Positions 1 to 7,371 of a stretch of DNA of 18,430 nucleotides are shown one piece after another. The position numbers and the translations under genes were made by a program. This stretch comes from CAZLNO01 sp964561005 (GTDB taxonomy: Bacteria > Pseudomonadota > Alphaproteobacteria > Kiloniellales > Rhodovibrionaceae). Below the pieces are notes generated by a model. That model was not told where the DNA came from, searched no databases, and saw only the letters and a list, made by a program, of their open reading frames with translations. Every line of letters begins with the position of its first letter. Within the stretch, counting starts at the first letter, position 1. The stretch spans positions 1 through 18,430 of the forward strand of contig CAZLNO010000081.1 in NCBI GenBank assembly GCA_964561005.1. Reading direction: 5' to 3'.

Positions 1-212
1 TAACAGGTCGCCCCGCTCTCACACCTCTGGCGCGCGCGCCAAGCCATAATCGCCCAGCGCCCTTATGGCAATCCCGTTGTCGCGCTCGCCGCCGTTCAAT
101 CGGTCGCGCGCCGCTCGCCGCGGGTCGTCGCGCGTGGTTGCGCGGCGCGGAAAAGCACGTTACCGAAGCGACCGGAACCAGCCATCCCCGCCAAGCACGA
201 AGCGTCGCGACA
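1..212. other. Non-coding leader before the glycosyltransferase gene
   Basis: I see no credible gene here. A TTG codon at 138 is in frame with the glycosyltransferase and would add 25 residues, but that extension is low-complexity and lies outside the GT-B fold, so I place the whole stretch upstream of the gene. It holds a perfect 14-bp palindrome (28-41) and, a few bases on, a CATAAT hexamer (45-50) that could be a -10 element, without a convincing -35 partner. Confidence 0.5.
28..41. repeat. 14-bp perfect palindrome TGGCGCGCGCGCCA
   Basis: The sequence is its own reverse complement across all 14 bases and lies next to a CATAAT hexamer at 45-50. It could be an operator half-site pair, but alternating CG runs arise easily in DNA this GC-rich. 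The palindrome is seen directly; a regulatory role is only a guess. Confidence 0.35.
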
Positions 213-1481
213 ATGACTTCGCCTGACACGGCCAGGACAGCGCGTTCCAGCACCGGCCGGCGCCTGGCTGTCTTGCTCAGTCCGGTCGGCCTTTATGCCC
301 GGGAGCGACTGTTGCTCGCCGTCACCGCCCAGCTTGTTGCGAAGGGCCACGCGGTCGACGTCCTGACGCCCGGCGCCGCCCCCGAGCTGCGCGAGGCGTT
401 GCCGGCCGGCGCCCGACTGGTCGACCTTGCCCGCTGGTGGATGGGCCGGGGCGCACCCGGGGCGCACAGCAAGCGCCGGGTCTATCTCGGCCTGGCGCCG
501 CTGATCGGCTATCTGCGGCGCGCGCGTCCCGAGGTCGTGCTGTCCGGCTCGATCCCGCCGAACCTGGCCGCCCTGTTGGCCCGCCGCCTGGCCGGCGTGC
601 CGACCCGCCTGGTGCTGCGGCAGAGCAACGTGGTCGCCATCCCCGGCGATCCGGACTACGGCGGGGTTCGGGTCCGGCCGCGGGACCGCCTGGTGCGCTG
701 GCTCTACCGCCGGGCGGACGCCGTCATCGCCAATTCCGCCGGCGTGGCCGACAACCTCGACAAGCTGACCGGCTTGCCGCGCGAGCGCGTTCACACGATC
801 CTGGGCGGCGTCGACCTGGCCGCGCTGCGCCAAATGGCCGCGGCGCCCCGCCCGCATCCCTGGCTGGCGGCGCCCGGTGGGCCGACGCTGCTCACCGTCG
901 GCCGCCTGGTCGCGAAGAAGGACCAGGTGACGCTGCTGCGCGCCCTGGCCGCGCTGCGCCGAACCCGCGACGTCCGTCTGCTGCTGGTCGGACCGGACGG
1001 CGAAGCGCGCCCGGCGGTCGAAGCCGCCATTGCCGAACTGGGATTGGCGGACAGCGTCGCGCTGACGGGGCACAGCGACAACCCTTACGCCTACATGGCC
1101 CGCGCCGACGCCTTCGTCCTGTCGTCGGTGTCCGAGGGCATGCCGAACGTGCTGCTGGAGGCGCTGGCCTGCGGCTGTCCCGTGGTCAGCACGGACTGCC
1201 CGAGCGGCCCTCGCGAGCTCTTGGGTGGCGGCCTTTACGGGCGGCTGGTGCCGATGCGGGACCCCGAGGCGCTGGCCGCGGCCGTCGCCGCGACGCTGGA
1301 TGCGCCTCCGGCTTCCGACGACCTGCGGGCGCGGGCGGCGGCCTTCTCGATCGAGCGGGTGGCCGCGCGCTACGTCGAGGTGCTGGAGGCTCTGCCGCCG
1401 GCGCCAACCGCCGCCGGTGCGGCAGCCGGCGGCGACAACGCAAGCGTGTCAGGCCAGGCGGGGGAGGCGCCGCGTGGCTAG
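213..1481 (+). CDS. GT4-family glycosyltransferase
   Basis: Predicted cytoplasmic or membrane-associated GT-B glycosyltransferase of 422 aa that would transfer a sugar from a nucleotide donor onto a lipid-linked glycan. The N-terminal acceptor half (about 15-200) has the usual opening strand and a GHAVDVLTP segment at 45-53. The C-terminal donor half carries VGRLVAKK (229-236), LLLVGPDGE (257-264) and SEGMPNVLLEAL (307-318), which supplies the E-x7-E pair E308/E316 typical of GT4 retaining enzymes, followed by GCPVVSTDCPSGPREL. ATG 213 is chosen over TTG 138 because the extra residues look non-coding and ATG is stronger, although the ribosome site is weak. It is the first gene of a four-gene run and its last codons overlap the flippase start, pointing to coupled expression. 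Donor and acceptor sugars are unknown. The family call is firm; the glycan role is inferred from neighbours. Confidence 0.9.
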   Translation: MTSPDTARTARSSTGRRLAVLLSPVGLYARERLLLAVTAQLVAKGHAVDVLTPGAAPELREALPAGARLVDLARWWMGRGAPGAHSKRRVYLGLAPLIGYLRRARPEVVLSGSIPPNLAALLARRLAGVPTRLVLRQSNVVAIPGDPDYGGVRVRPRDRLVRWLYRRADAVIANSAGVADNLDKLTGLPRERVHTILGGVDLAALRQMAAAPRPHPWLAAPGGPTLLTVGRLVAKKDQVTLLRALAALRRTRDVRLLLVGPDGEARPAVEAAIAELGLADSVALTGHSDNPYAYMARADAFVLSSVSEGMPNVLLEALACGCPVVSTDCPSGPRELLGGGLYGRLVPMRDPEALAAAVAATLDAPPASDDLRARAAAFSIERVAARYVEVLEALPPAPTAAGAAAGGDNASVSGQAGEAPRG

Positions 1482-2889
1482 CACGCCGACCTCCGCCGGG
1501 GCGCGCGGGTCCGCCGGGCGGCTGCTGGGCCGCCTGCGCGCCACGCCCTGGCTGAAGCCCTTCCGCAACGCCGGCGTGCTGCTGATGGGGCGGACGGCGC
1601 GCGGGCTGCTGTCCATCGGCTATCTGGCGCTGGCGGCGCGCGGGCTGGAGCCCGCGCTGTTCGGCACTCTGGTGCTGCTGCACGGCTTCGTCATGGCCGT
1701 CGGCGAGGTGGCGAAGTTCCAGTCCTGGCAGGCCGTGGTGCGCTACGGCGGGCCGGCCTGGGACGCCGGCGACACGCGGCGCTTTCAGGCGGTCGTCCGG
1801 TTCAGCCTGCTGCTGGACGCCATCGGCGTCGCCATTGGCCTGCTGATCGTCCTGCTGGCGACGGCCCCGGCGGCGCGGCTGTTCGGGCTGCCGCCGGACA
1901 TCGTGGACGTGGCGCGGCTGTACGGGGTCAGCGTGGTCTTCATCATGTTCGGCGCCACCGCCACCGGCCTGTTGCGCCTGTTCGACCGCTTCGACCGCCT
2001 GGCGGTGCACAGCACGGCGGTGCCGGCGGTGCGCCTGCTGGGCTGCGCGGTGCTCTACTTCACCGGGGCCGGGCTGACCGCCTATCTCGTGGTGTGGTTC
2101 CTGGCGACCGTCGCGGGGCGCGCGCTGCTGTGGCTGTTCGCCGGGCTGGAGCTGCGGCGGCGGGCGCTGCACGCGGGCCTGTCGCGCTCGCTCGCGGGCA
2201 CGCTGCGGCCGGCGCCGGGCATCTGGCGCTTTGCCCTGGGCACCAACCTCAACAGCTCGCTGAACCTGGGACAGACGCACCTGGGCATGCTGGCCGTCGG
2301 CGCGCTGCTGGGGCCGGCGGCGGCGGGGCTGTTCCGGGTGGCGCAGCAGTTCGCCAACGTCCTGGTCAAGCCGCAGCAAAAGCTCCTGGCGCCGGCCATC
2401 TATCCGGAGCTGTCGCGCCTGACCTCGCGCGGCGAGAAAGGGGCGCGGCGCAGGATGGTGGTGCGCTCCCTGGCGCTGGCCGGCGGGCTGGCGGCGGTGG
2501 CCTTCGCGGCGCTGGCCGGCGTCGGCCGGCCGCTGATCGAGCTGATCGTCGGCCCGGCCTTCACCGGCGCCTATGGCCCCATGCTGCTGCTGGCGCTGGC
2601 CGGCGTGGTGACGACCGCCACCTTTCCGCTGGAGCCGCTGCTGATCGCCAAGGGTCGGGTGCGCGCCGTGGTGCTGGCCCGGCTGGCGGCGCTGCTGAGC
2701 TATCTCGCCGCGGTCTACGTGCTGTGCCAGTGGCTGGGCCTGATCGGCGCCGGCATCGCGGCCGTGGTCTACGCGGCGACGGCGGCGGTGCTGTTCGTGA
2801 CGCTCGGCGGCTTGCGCACGCGCCGGCGCCCACCAGGTATCAGCCGGCCCCCCGGCGAACCGACACCGCACAACCGCTCACAGGATTAA
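1474..2889 (+). CDS. Polysaccharide flippase (Wzx/MATE-like membrane protein)
   Basis: An integral membrane protein of 471 aa, probably moving a lipid-linked oligosaccharide across the inner membrane. The product is a series of long hydrophobic segments separated by short Arg-rich loops. Examples are LLMGRTARGLLSIGYLALAA near the N-terminus, a long segment around FSLLLDAIGVAIGLLIVLLA, and paired C-terminal segments, about 12 in all by eye. The mid-protein GTNLNSSLNLGQTHLGMLAV stretch, followed by GLFRVAQQFANVLVKPQQK, resembles the start of the C-terminal half in Wzx/RfbX-type proteins. The GTG start at 1474 follows a strong purine-rich site (GGGGGAGG, about 1459-1466) at good spacing and overlaps the preceding gene by 8 nt. 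A longer upstream reading of the frame would overlap the glycosyltransferase by 250 nt and is rejected. The C-terminus ends in a hydrophilic Pro/Arg tail. Substrate is unknown; an O-antigen or exopolysaccharide flippase is the best reading. Confidence 0.85.
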   Translation: MASTPTSAGARGSAGRLLGRLRATPWLKPFRNAGVLLMGRTARGLLSIGYLALAARGLEPALFGTLVLLHGFVMAVGEVAKFQSWQAVVRYGGPAWDAGDTRRFQAVVRFSLLLDAIGVAIGLLIVLLATAPAARLFGLPPDIVDVARLYGVSVVFIMFGATATGLLRLFDRFDRLAVHSTAVPAVRLLGCAVLYFTGAGLTAYLVVWFLATVAGRALLWLFAGLELRRRALHAGLSRSLAGTLRPAPGIWRFALGTNLNSSLNLGQTHLGMLAVGALLGPAAAGLFRVAQQFANVLVKPQQKLLAPAIYPELSRLTSRGEKGARRRMVVRSLALAGGLAAVAFAALAGVGRPLIELIVGPAFTGAYGPMLLLALAGVVTTATFPLEPLLIAKGRVRAVVLARLAALLSYLAAVYVLCQWLGLIGAGIAAVVYAATAAVLFVTLGGLRTRRRPPGISRPPGEPTPHNRSQD

Positions 2890-2909
2890 GGCAGATCGGA
2901 AGCACAACC

Positions 2910-3605
2910 ATGCGCTACCTCGACGACGACCGCCTGGCCGCGCTGGACGACGCGGCCTTCCGCGACGCCCGGCCCTACCCCTGGGTCAACCCGGCCGGGC
3001 TGCTGCGCGAGGACGCCTTCCGGCAGCTTCGCGAGACGCTGCCGCCGGTGGAGATCTTCGAGGCGTCCTTCGGCAAGGCGCGCAAGCACGGCCAGCGCAG
3101 CCACGACCGCTACGCGCTGAGCTACCGCGAGGACCTGCCGATCGCCGAGGCCTGGCACGACTTCGTGGCCGAGCTGAACGGCCCGGACTACCGCGCCTTC
3201 CTGCGCCGGATGATGGGCAGCGACGCCTTCGAGCCGATGTTCCACTGGCACTACACGCCCAGCGGCTGCGAGGTCTCGCCGCACTGCGATTCCTGGTGGA
3301 AGCTCGGCTCGCACATCTTCTACTTCAACACCGAGGACGACTGGGACCCGTCGTGGGGCGGCGAGACGGTCATCCTGGACGACCAGGGCCGCTTCAGCTT
3401 CCGCTCGGCGCCGGAGTTCGCGGACTTCGACGCGGCGATGGGCTCTCAGTCCCTGGGCAACCGCAGCCTGCTGTTCGTGCGCAACGGCCGCTCCTGGCAC
3501 GGCGTGCGGCCCATCGCCTGCCCCAAGGGCGCGCTGCGCAAGGTCTTCATCGTCGTCATCAAGCGCCGCGGCGTCGTCGAGCGCCTGCGCCGGCTGGCGG
3601 CCTGA
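2910..3605 (+). CDS. 2-oxoglutarate/Fe(II)-dependent oxygenase (prolyl 4-hydroxylase-like fold)
   Basis: A 231-aa protein with the complete facial-triad signature of 2OG-Fe(II) oxygenases. The iron ligands are HxD at H125/D127 (SPHCDSWWK), and the distal histidine is H197 in GRSWHGVRPI. R210 in ALRKVFIVVIK is placed to bind the 2OG carboxylate. The segment HIFYFNTEDDWDPSWGGETV (135-154) is the usual core strand plus the WGGE turn seen in the prolyl-hydroxylase-like branch. There is no signal peptide, so it should act in the cytoplasm. The ATG lies 20 nt after the flippase stop with a modest GGA site upstream, and its stop is only 5 nt before the sulfotransferase start, so it is almost certainly co-transcribed. 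Whether it hydroxylates a sugar, a lipid carrier or a small molecule cannot be read here; the glycan link is inference from the neighbours. Confidence 0.85.
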   Translation: MRYLDDDRLAALDDAAFRDARPYPWVNPAGLLREDAFRQLRETLPPVEIFEASFGKARKHGQRSHDRYALSYREDLPIAEAWHDFVAELNGPDYRAFLRRMMGSDAFEPMFHWHYTPSGCEVSPHCDSWWKLGSHIFYFNTEDDWDPSWGGETVILDDQGRFSFRSAPEFADFDAAMGSQSLGNRSLLFVRNGRSWHGVRPIACPKGALRKVFIVVIKRRGVVERLRRLAA

Positions 3606-3610
3606 GCGCG

Positions 3611-4636
3611 ATGGCGGACGCGGCCACCATCGCCGAGCGGACCGGCCACGGGGATGCGGCGACGCGCCAGCGCGTCGTCGTCGTGGTGGGCGCCGGGCGC
3701 AGCGGCACCAGCGCGCTCACCCGCGGCATCGGCGCGCTGGGCGTGGCGCTGGGCGACAACCTGAAGCCCGGCACGCGCAAGAACGCCAAGGGGTTCTTCG
3801 AGGACGAGGACTTCATCGCCATCAACTATCGCCTGCGCGATGTCTTCGGCTTCAAGCGCTCGGGCGCCGGGGCGCGGCGGGTGCCGGAGGACTGGTTCGA
3901 CCGGCCGGAGGTCGCGCCAATTCGCGCGGCGGCGGCGGAGGTCATCCGCACGCGCTTCGCCGACACCCCGCTATGGGGCTTCAAGGCCGGCGGCGTGCTG
4001 AGCTTCCTGCCGTTCTGGGAGCGGGTGTTCGCCGACACCGGGCAGGACCCGAGCTATGTCCTGGCGTTGCGCAACCCGCTCAGCGTCGCCCGCTCGCGCG
4101 CCAAGGTCAGCCTTCGCCGCGGCATCCAGGAGAACAGCGACCTGGAGTTCCTGGCCCGCGTGGTGCCCTACTTCCGCCTGGCCGCGCGGCACCCGCTGGC
4201 GGTGGTGGACTATGACCGCCTGCTGGCCGACGCCGGGGCGGAGTTGCGCCGGGTCGCCGGCTTGCTGGACCTGCCGCTCACAACGGCGGTGGAGTCACAG
4301 GTCGAGGCCTACGCCGGCGAGTTCCTGTCGCCCGAACTGCGCCACCACGCCACCACCGAGGCCGAACTGCGCGCCGACCCCCGCCTCAATCCCCTGGCCC
4401 GCGATGCCTACCTGCTGCTCGCCGCCGTGGCACGCGGCGCGGAGGGCCTGGACAGCGAGGCCTTCTGGGACGCCTGGGCGCGCATCGAGCGCGCGCATGC
4501 CGAGATGGCGCCCGTCCTGCGCCACATCGACGCGCTGGAGGCGGAGATCCGGCGCTCGCGCCAGGGGGTTCTGGGCTTCCCGCTGCTGCTGCGCGACCTG
4601 CTGCGCAAGCGGCGGGAGCGGACAAAGGCAGGCTGA
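3611..4636 (+). CDS. Sulfotransferase (PAPS-dependent type)
   Basis: A 341-aa predicted cytosolic sulfotransferase that would move a sulfuryl group from PAPS to a hydroxyl or amine. The 5'-phosphosulfate loop is visible as VVVVVGAGRSGTSALTRGI (22-40). The 3'-phosphate motif appears as LALRNPLSVARSRAK (151-165), with R154 and S158 as the expected contacts. The C-terminal third is helical and ends in a Lys/Arg cluster (LLRKRRERTKAG), perhaps for membrane or nucleic-acid-like polyanion contact. It starts 5 nt after the oxygenase stop, with only a weak ribosome site, so it is probably coupled to it. The gene ends 32 nt before a hairpin-forming repeat that separates it from the convergent genes. 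The acceptor is unknown; an exported glycan is the most economical guess. The two sulfotransferases in the window differ in length and domain layout and do not look like a recent duplication. Confidence 0.85.
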   Translation: MADAATIAERTGHGDAATRQRVVVVVGAGRSGTSALTRGIGALGVALGDNLKPGTRKNAKGFFEDEDFIAINYRLRDVFGFKRSGAGARRVPEDWFDRPEVAPIRAAAAEVIRTRFADTPLWGFKAGGVLSFLPFWERVFADTGQDPSYVLALRNPLSVARSRAKVSLRRGIQENSDLEFLARVVPYFRLAARHPLAVVDYDRLLADAGAELRRVAGLLDLPLTTAVESQVEAYAGEFLSPELRHHATTEAELRADPRLNPLARDAYLLLAAVARGAEGLDSEAFWDAWARIERAHAEMAPVLRHIDALEAEIRRSRQGVLGFPLLLRDLLRKRRERTKAG

Positions 4637-4668
4637 TCCGCCAAGGGTCACTGAAGTCGACCGGCGGC

Positions 4669-4697
4669 CCTCACCCTTCGACAAGCTCAGGGTGAGG
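4669..4697. repeat. Palindromic repeat hairpin between convergent genes
   Basis: CCTCACCCT (4669-4677) pairs perfectly with AGGGTGAGG (4689-4697) around an 11-nt loop, giving a 9-bp stem. The internal CTTCGACAAGCTCA (4676-4689) is the exact reverse complement of TGAGCTTGTCGAAG at 4747-4760, so longer-range pairing is also possible. Position between two converging operons suits a bidirectional transcription stop, though no T-run follows. The core CTTCGACAAGCTCA is, from general knowledge, a very common dispersed repeat in alphaproteobacterial genomes. Confidence 0.7.
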
Positions 4698-4740
4698 CGT
4701 CGACGCGCTCAAGGTGAGGGAAGCGTTTTCGGTCTTTACC

Positions 4741-4823
4741 TCATGCTGAGCTTGTCGAAGCATGAGCTTGTCGAAGCATGAGCTTGTCGAAGCATGAGCT
4801 TGTCGAAGCATGAGGCTGTCAAG
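4741..4823. repeat. Tandem array of a 16-bp unit (CATGAGCTTGTCGAAG)
   Basis: Three perfect 16-bp units lie at 4761-4776, 4777-4792 and 4793-4808. They are preceded by a diverged unit ending in TGAGCTTGTCGAAG (4741-4760) and followed by a degenerate one (4809-4823). The last unit contains the stop codon of the minus-strand sulfotransferase (4819-4821), so the repeat appears to have grown up to, or into, the gene end. There are no spacers, which rules out CRISPR. The unit is the inverse of the core of the hairpin at 4669-4697. Confidence 0.85.
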
Positions 4824-5874
4824 GTGCCGTCCCCGAACCTTCCCCCTCAACATAGCGCCGCAGGAAGGGATAGCCGCCGAGCTGCCCCTCGATCCAGCGC
4901 CGCAGCTCCGGGTCCCAGGCGACGCCGGCGCGGGTCCGACGCGGGCGGTCGAACAGGATGCCGGCGCAGGCGTCCAGATAGCCGGGCGGATCGGGGTCGA
5001 GGCCCAGGCCGTTCAGCAGTCCGGCCAGCGCGCGGCGCGGATCGGCGATCAGGTCCTCCAGATGGACGTCCAGCACGCGGGTCTCCGGCCGGTCGTGCAG
5101 CGCCGCCGTCACCGCCGCGTTGGCGAAGTAGGTGCGCGCCGCGTAGGCCGGGCTGGTCCCTGTCCGCCGGGCCTTGGTCGCGATGTTGTCATAGGGGTCG
5201 CGCACCACGTGCACGAAGACGACCGGCACCGGCGAGGCCGCCAGCAGGCGGTCCAGGGCCCTCGGCTGGCGGCGCAGCAGGCGGGCGGTGCCGTTGCCCT
5301 TCTTGTCGCCCAGCAGGCTGAGCCGCGTGCAGCGCCCCTGGTGCTGCCCCGGCACGGCATAGTCGTAGCCGGTGTAGCTGCGACCGAAGGCGTGGAAGAC
5401 GCGGGCGTTCAGCTTGCAGGCATCCGCGACGCGGTCGAACGGCGCGCCGCGGTTCAAATGCTTCAGGGCGTAAAGCTCGTGGCTGATGACCACCTCGGGA
5501 TGGGCGTCCAGCAGCGAGCCGACCAGGGAGTGGCCGCTGCGCCCCTGGCCGATGAACAGCACGAAGGCCTCCGGCCGCGCGGCGTCCATCGCCGGGTCGG
5601 CCAGCACTTGCCCGCCCCGGTCCAGCAGGCGCCGCACCTGGCGATAGGGCCGGAGCGATTCGCGCGCATGCTGGGTGTAACGGATCATTCGGCCAAGGTG
5701 CGTCAGCGCCCCCTCGCGGTCGCCACGCAGCCGGCAGCCCAGCGCCGCCGCCTCGCCCGTCAGCTCCAGGAGCGCGTCCCCCCACGCCTTGGCGAGCCGC
5801 CGGCGCTGCTTGGCCAGGCGGTCGGCGGGCCGGATGGCCGGCAGGCTCTCGGTGTCGGGCATGTCCAGGGACAT
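4819..5874 (-). CDS. Sulfotransferase family protein with N-terminal helical extension
   Basis: A 351-aa protein. After about 100 residues of charged, probably helical sequence comes the catalytic domain, opening with FVLFIGQGRSGHSLVGSLLD (104-123), the 5'-phosphosulfate loop. It continues with EVVISHELYALKHL (127-140). VFVHVVRDPYDNIATKARR (219-237) is the 3'-phosphate motif, with R225 the expected contact. The C-terminal part ends in a WIEGQLGGYPFLRRY-type segment. ATG 5874 is used; an in-frame ATG at 5862 is an equal alternative, since neither has a strong ribosome site. The gene lies 85 nt downstream of the ELM1-family gene on the same strand, a likely two-gene unit. Its stop lies in the terminal copy of the tandem repeat, so its final residues may vary between strains. 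The acceptor is unknown; sulfation of a glycan or lipid is inferred from the neighbouring genes. Confidence 0.82.
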   Translation of the reverse strand: MSLDMPDTESLPAIRPADRLAKQRRRLAKAWGDALLELTGEAAALGCRLRGDREGALTHLGRMIRYTQHARESLRPYRQVRRLLDRGGQVLADPAMDAARPEAFVLFIGQGRSGHSLVGSLLDAHPEVVISHELYALKHLNRGAPFDRVADACKLNARVFHAFGRSYTGYDYAVPGQHQGRCTRLSLLGDKKGNGTARLLRRQPRALDRLLAASPVPVVFVHVVRDPYDNIATKARRTGTSPAYAARTYFANAAVTAALHDRPETRVLDVHLEDLIADPRRALAGLLNGLGLDPDPPGYLDACAGILFDRPRRTRAGVAWDPELRRWIEGQLGGYPFLRRYVEGEGSGTAP

Positions 5875-5959
5875 CGGCTGAGCGCTCTTGAAAAGGCGTG
5901 AAGGAACAACGGCGCGGCAGACACCCTATGCCGTCGCGCCAGGCGGGGAAAGATGGTCG

Positions 5960-7099
5960 TCAGCCCGTCGCGGCCACGCGCGGCGGGGGCGGCGCCTCGG
6001 CGTCCAGCCCCAGCAGTTCGCGGATTCGCCGCACCGCACGTTCGCGCGAATCGTGCTCGCCGCGCAGCGGTCCGGCCACCTCCAGACCCGTTTCGCTCCA
6101 GTGCGCCAGGCCCCGCTCCACCAGGGTCCGGTGGGCCTCGCCGATGTTGCGCGGCGGCGTCATGATTCCGGCCGCGACAAGCCGCGCGAACAGCCCGCGC
6201 GCGGGTCCCGCTGTCAGGGTCTCCACGGCGCCGACGCCGGGGCGCCGGGGAAGGGACAGGACCGTCACCGGACGCCCCACGGTACAGGCCTCCGCCAGGC
6301 AGGAGATGCTTTCCTCGCTCACCAGGATGCGGTCGGCCAGCGCCAGAAAGCCGAGGTAGGGGTTGTCCGCGCCGCGCTGCCGGTCCCAGCGGTAGAGCAT
6401 GTGCGGCGCCGCGAGCGGCTCGGCCAGCGCGTCGGCCACTCGCGGTGGCGTGCGCGGCGAGGTCGTGACGAGGAGCGAGCCGCCCTCGCGCCGGGCCAGA
6501 TCGTCGGCCTGGGCGGCGATGCGCCGTGCCGCCGGCACCGGAAAGCGGTAGCTCCAGGACGGACCGCCGACCAGCAGCGCGATGCGCGGGCCCGGCAGAT
6601 GGGCCAGGCGCGGGCGCCACGCCTCGGCGGCCTCCCCCAGCCTCGCCGGGGTCAGGTCGTGGATCGGCAGCGGGTTGTGCAGGACGTTCGCCCGCGCCGG
6701 CAGGCCGTACTGCGGCGTGGTGACGATCAGGTCGAACCAGTCCAGCGGCGCCCGCGGCCGGCCCAACTGCACAAGCGCGGTCCGGCCGCCCGACTGCTGC
6801 TTGATCCAGCGGGCGACGGGGACGCTGCGCTGGCCGATGGCCAGCACGACGTCGGGCCAGGGCGGCGCCAGCGGCGGATCGCAGCGCTTCACGCTGGCCA
6901 GGCTCGCTCCAAGCGCACGGTTCGGCAAACTGAACAGCGGATTGTACGCGACCGAGAACCGGCGCGCCGGCCGGCCCAGGGCCTCGGCCAGCGCGAGCAC
7001 CTGGCGGTTATCCCCCTGCCGCGCCCCGAGGAGCAGCCAGACGGTGGGATCAGGCTGTGGCGCGGGCGCAAGTTCAGCCATCGGTAATTTCATGCCCAT
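5960..7099 (-). CDS. ELM1-family protein (DUF1022), putative GT-B-like envelope protein
   Basis: A 379-aa protein matching the family named after plant mitochondrial fission factor ELM1, which in bacteria is widespread in alphaproteobacteria and has no agreed function. The recognisable pieces are VWLLLGARQGDNRQVLALAEALG (start of family domain, 20-42, nucleotide-sugar-enzyme-like Gly-rich turn), VVLAIGQRSVPVARWI, ALVQLGRPRAPLDWFDLIVTTPQYGLP, the central LLVGGPSWSYRF, and ADRILVSEESISCLAEA followed by GRPVTVLSLP. The alternation of beta strands and Gly-rich loops is GT-B-like. ATG 7099 is preferred because AAGGG lies 7 nt upstream; TTG 7114 and ATG 7093 are alternatives. It precedes the second sulfotransferase on the same strand, which suggests a glycan or envelope role rather than anything to do with mitochondria. 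The gene 5' end adjoins a low-GC stretch that probably holds its promoter. Confidence 0.82.
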   Translation of the reverse strand: MGMKLPMAELAPAPQPDPTVWLLLGARQGDNRQVLALAEALGRPARRFSVAYNPLFSLPNRALGASLASVKRCDPPLAPPWPDVVLAIGQRSVPVARWIKQQSGGRTALVQLGRPRAPLDWFDLIVTTPQYGLPARANVLHNPLPIHDLTPARLGEAAEAWRPRLAHLPGPRIALLVGGPSWSYRFPVPAARRIAAQADDLARREGGSLLVTTSPRTPPRVADALAEPLAAPHMLYRWDRQRGADNPYLGFLALADRILVSEESISCLAEACTVGRPVTVLSLPRRPGVGAVETLTAGPARGLFARLVAAGIMTPPRNIGEAHRTLVERGLAHWSETGLEVAGPLRGEHDSRERAVRRIRELLGLDAEAPPPPRVAATG

Positions 7100-7371
7100 A
7101 ACACAACCCTTCAAGGTGAACCTTTTCTCTCGTTTATCACTACAATAAAAATGCCCATAAATATAAATTGGAGCTCATGGAATATCATTGAAAATTCATC
7201 TCTCTGTCAAATTATCGTCTCAATGCCCCGAGATACATTGAAGGGCAAACCTGGAATGAGAATCCTCTGCCACCTTCGCGGGGGATCGAACGTGCGAAAC
7301 CGAGATCGCCAGCGGTGCCGGCGGCTTTCGTGTACGTCGGCAAGGGAACGATTAGCCCACGCACAGGGCCA
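7100..7371. other. Low-GC divergent intergenic region
   Basis: This gap lies between the minus-strand ELM1 gene and the promoter of rplU. The part from about 7110 to 7255 is strikingly AT-rich for this genome, with runs such as ATAAAAATG and AAATATAAATTGG. On the minus strand TATATT and TATTGT hexamers could serve as -10 elements for the ELM1 gene, but I cannot choose one with confidence. A 74-codon plus-strand reading frame (7151-7375) has no ribosome site and no family resemblance and is not called. Confidence 0.5.

Noticed and set aside
138..212. TTG start extending the glycosyltransferase by 25 residues
   Set aside because: The added residues are outside the enzyme fold, and ATG 213 is a stronger start codon.
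65..226. 53-residue frame upstream of the glycosyltransferase
   Set aside because: Arg/Ser/Pro-rich, no ribosome site and it overlaps the start of a better gene.
1186..2871. Long minus-strand open frame opposite the flippase
   Set aside because: Composition is Arg/Gln/Pro/His-rich with no domain; it is the usual by-product of a high-GC gene on the other strand.
4741..4823. CRISPR-like array
   Set aside because: The 16-bp units are directly adjacent, with no unique spacers, and no cas genes are nearby.
7284..7290. T-loop-like TTCGATC on the minus strand, possible tRNA fragment
   Set aside because: The flanking bases do not form a T-stem and no other tRNA arm is found around it.
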